A DNA stretch of 6,032 nt from the NCBI GenBank assembly GCA_020848665.1, contig JADLHR010000211.1:1-6032 (forward strand), written 5' to 3'. Below are positions 6,029 through 6,032 of this stretch, one piece after another. The number at the start of each line of letters is the position of its first letter. Positions within the stretch are counted from its first letter, which is position 1. A program made the translations under genes and the position numbers. The DNA comes from Anaerolineae bacterium (GTDB lineage: Bacteria > Chloroflexota > Anaerolineae > Aggregatilineales > Aggregatilineaceae). The notes under the pieces are model-generated. The model was not told the DNA's origin, searched no databases, and was given only the letters and a program-made list of their open reading frames with translations.

Positions 6029-6032
6029 AAAA

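Overview
The window is GC-rich bacterial DNA with five protein-coding genes, one of them cut by the left edge. There are no RNA genes, no CRISPR array and no recognisable transposase. A secreted solute-binding protein carrying Pro/Thr linkers (runs such as PTPTPGPP), a bacterial SH3 domain and a CARDB domain, next to an integral-membrane glycosyltransferase with an R-N-x3-Y-x-N-P-x-x-P motif, is a combination common in Chloroflexota (Anaerolineae-like lineages). That assignment is inferred from protein style; no marker gene is present.

Left part (2-3008, + strand): a probable envelope/lipid cluster. It starts with the C-terminal part of a multi-pass GT39-type glycosyltransferase. After 83 nt comes a phospholipase D-superfamily protein with two intact HKD motifs (cardiolipin synthase/PLD-like). 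This overlaps by a few bases with a VTT (DedA/SNARE-associated-like) membrane protein. Both downstream genes appear to use non-ATG starts (GTG and TTG) behind good Shine-Dalgarno sequences. A PLD-like lipid enzyme coupled to a possible lipid-translocating membrane protein suggests a joint role in phospholipid or lipid-carrier metabolism.

Middle (3009-3615): a small minus-strand gene for a free-standing BON-domain protein converges on the VTT gene with a 30-nt gap. The 343-nt divergent intergenic region to its right holds a credible sigma-70-type promoter (TTGTCA-17-TACAAC) and a roughly 125-nt leader for the last gene.

Right part (3616-5835): a 739-aa, cysteine-free, lysine-poor exported protein. 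It consists of a signal peptide, a type I periplasmic-binding (branched-chain amino acid/amide-type receptor) domain, an SH3b domain, a CARDB domain and an unassigned C-terminal module of about 110 residues. No transporter permease or ATPase lies in the window. The gene ends at an 11-bp GC-rich terminator-like hairpin.

The last ~130 nt (5901-6032) is noncoding. It holds a 14-bp direct repeat and two consecutive hairpins, and looks like a dispersed repeat or the edge of a mobile element. The most interesting items are the multi-domain binding protein with its unassigned C-terminal module, the PLD-VTT gene pair, and the structured repeat tail.
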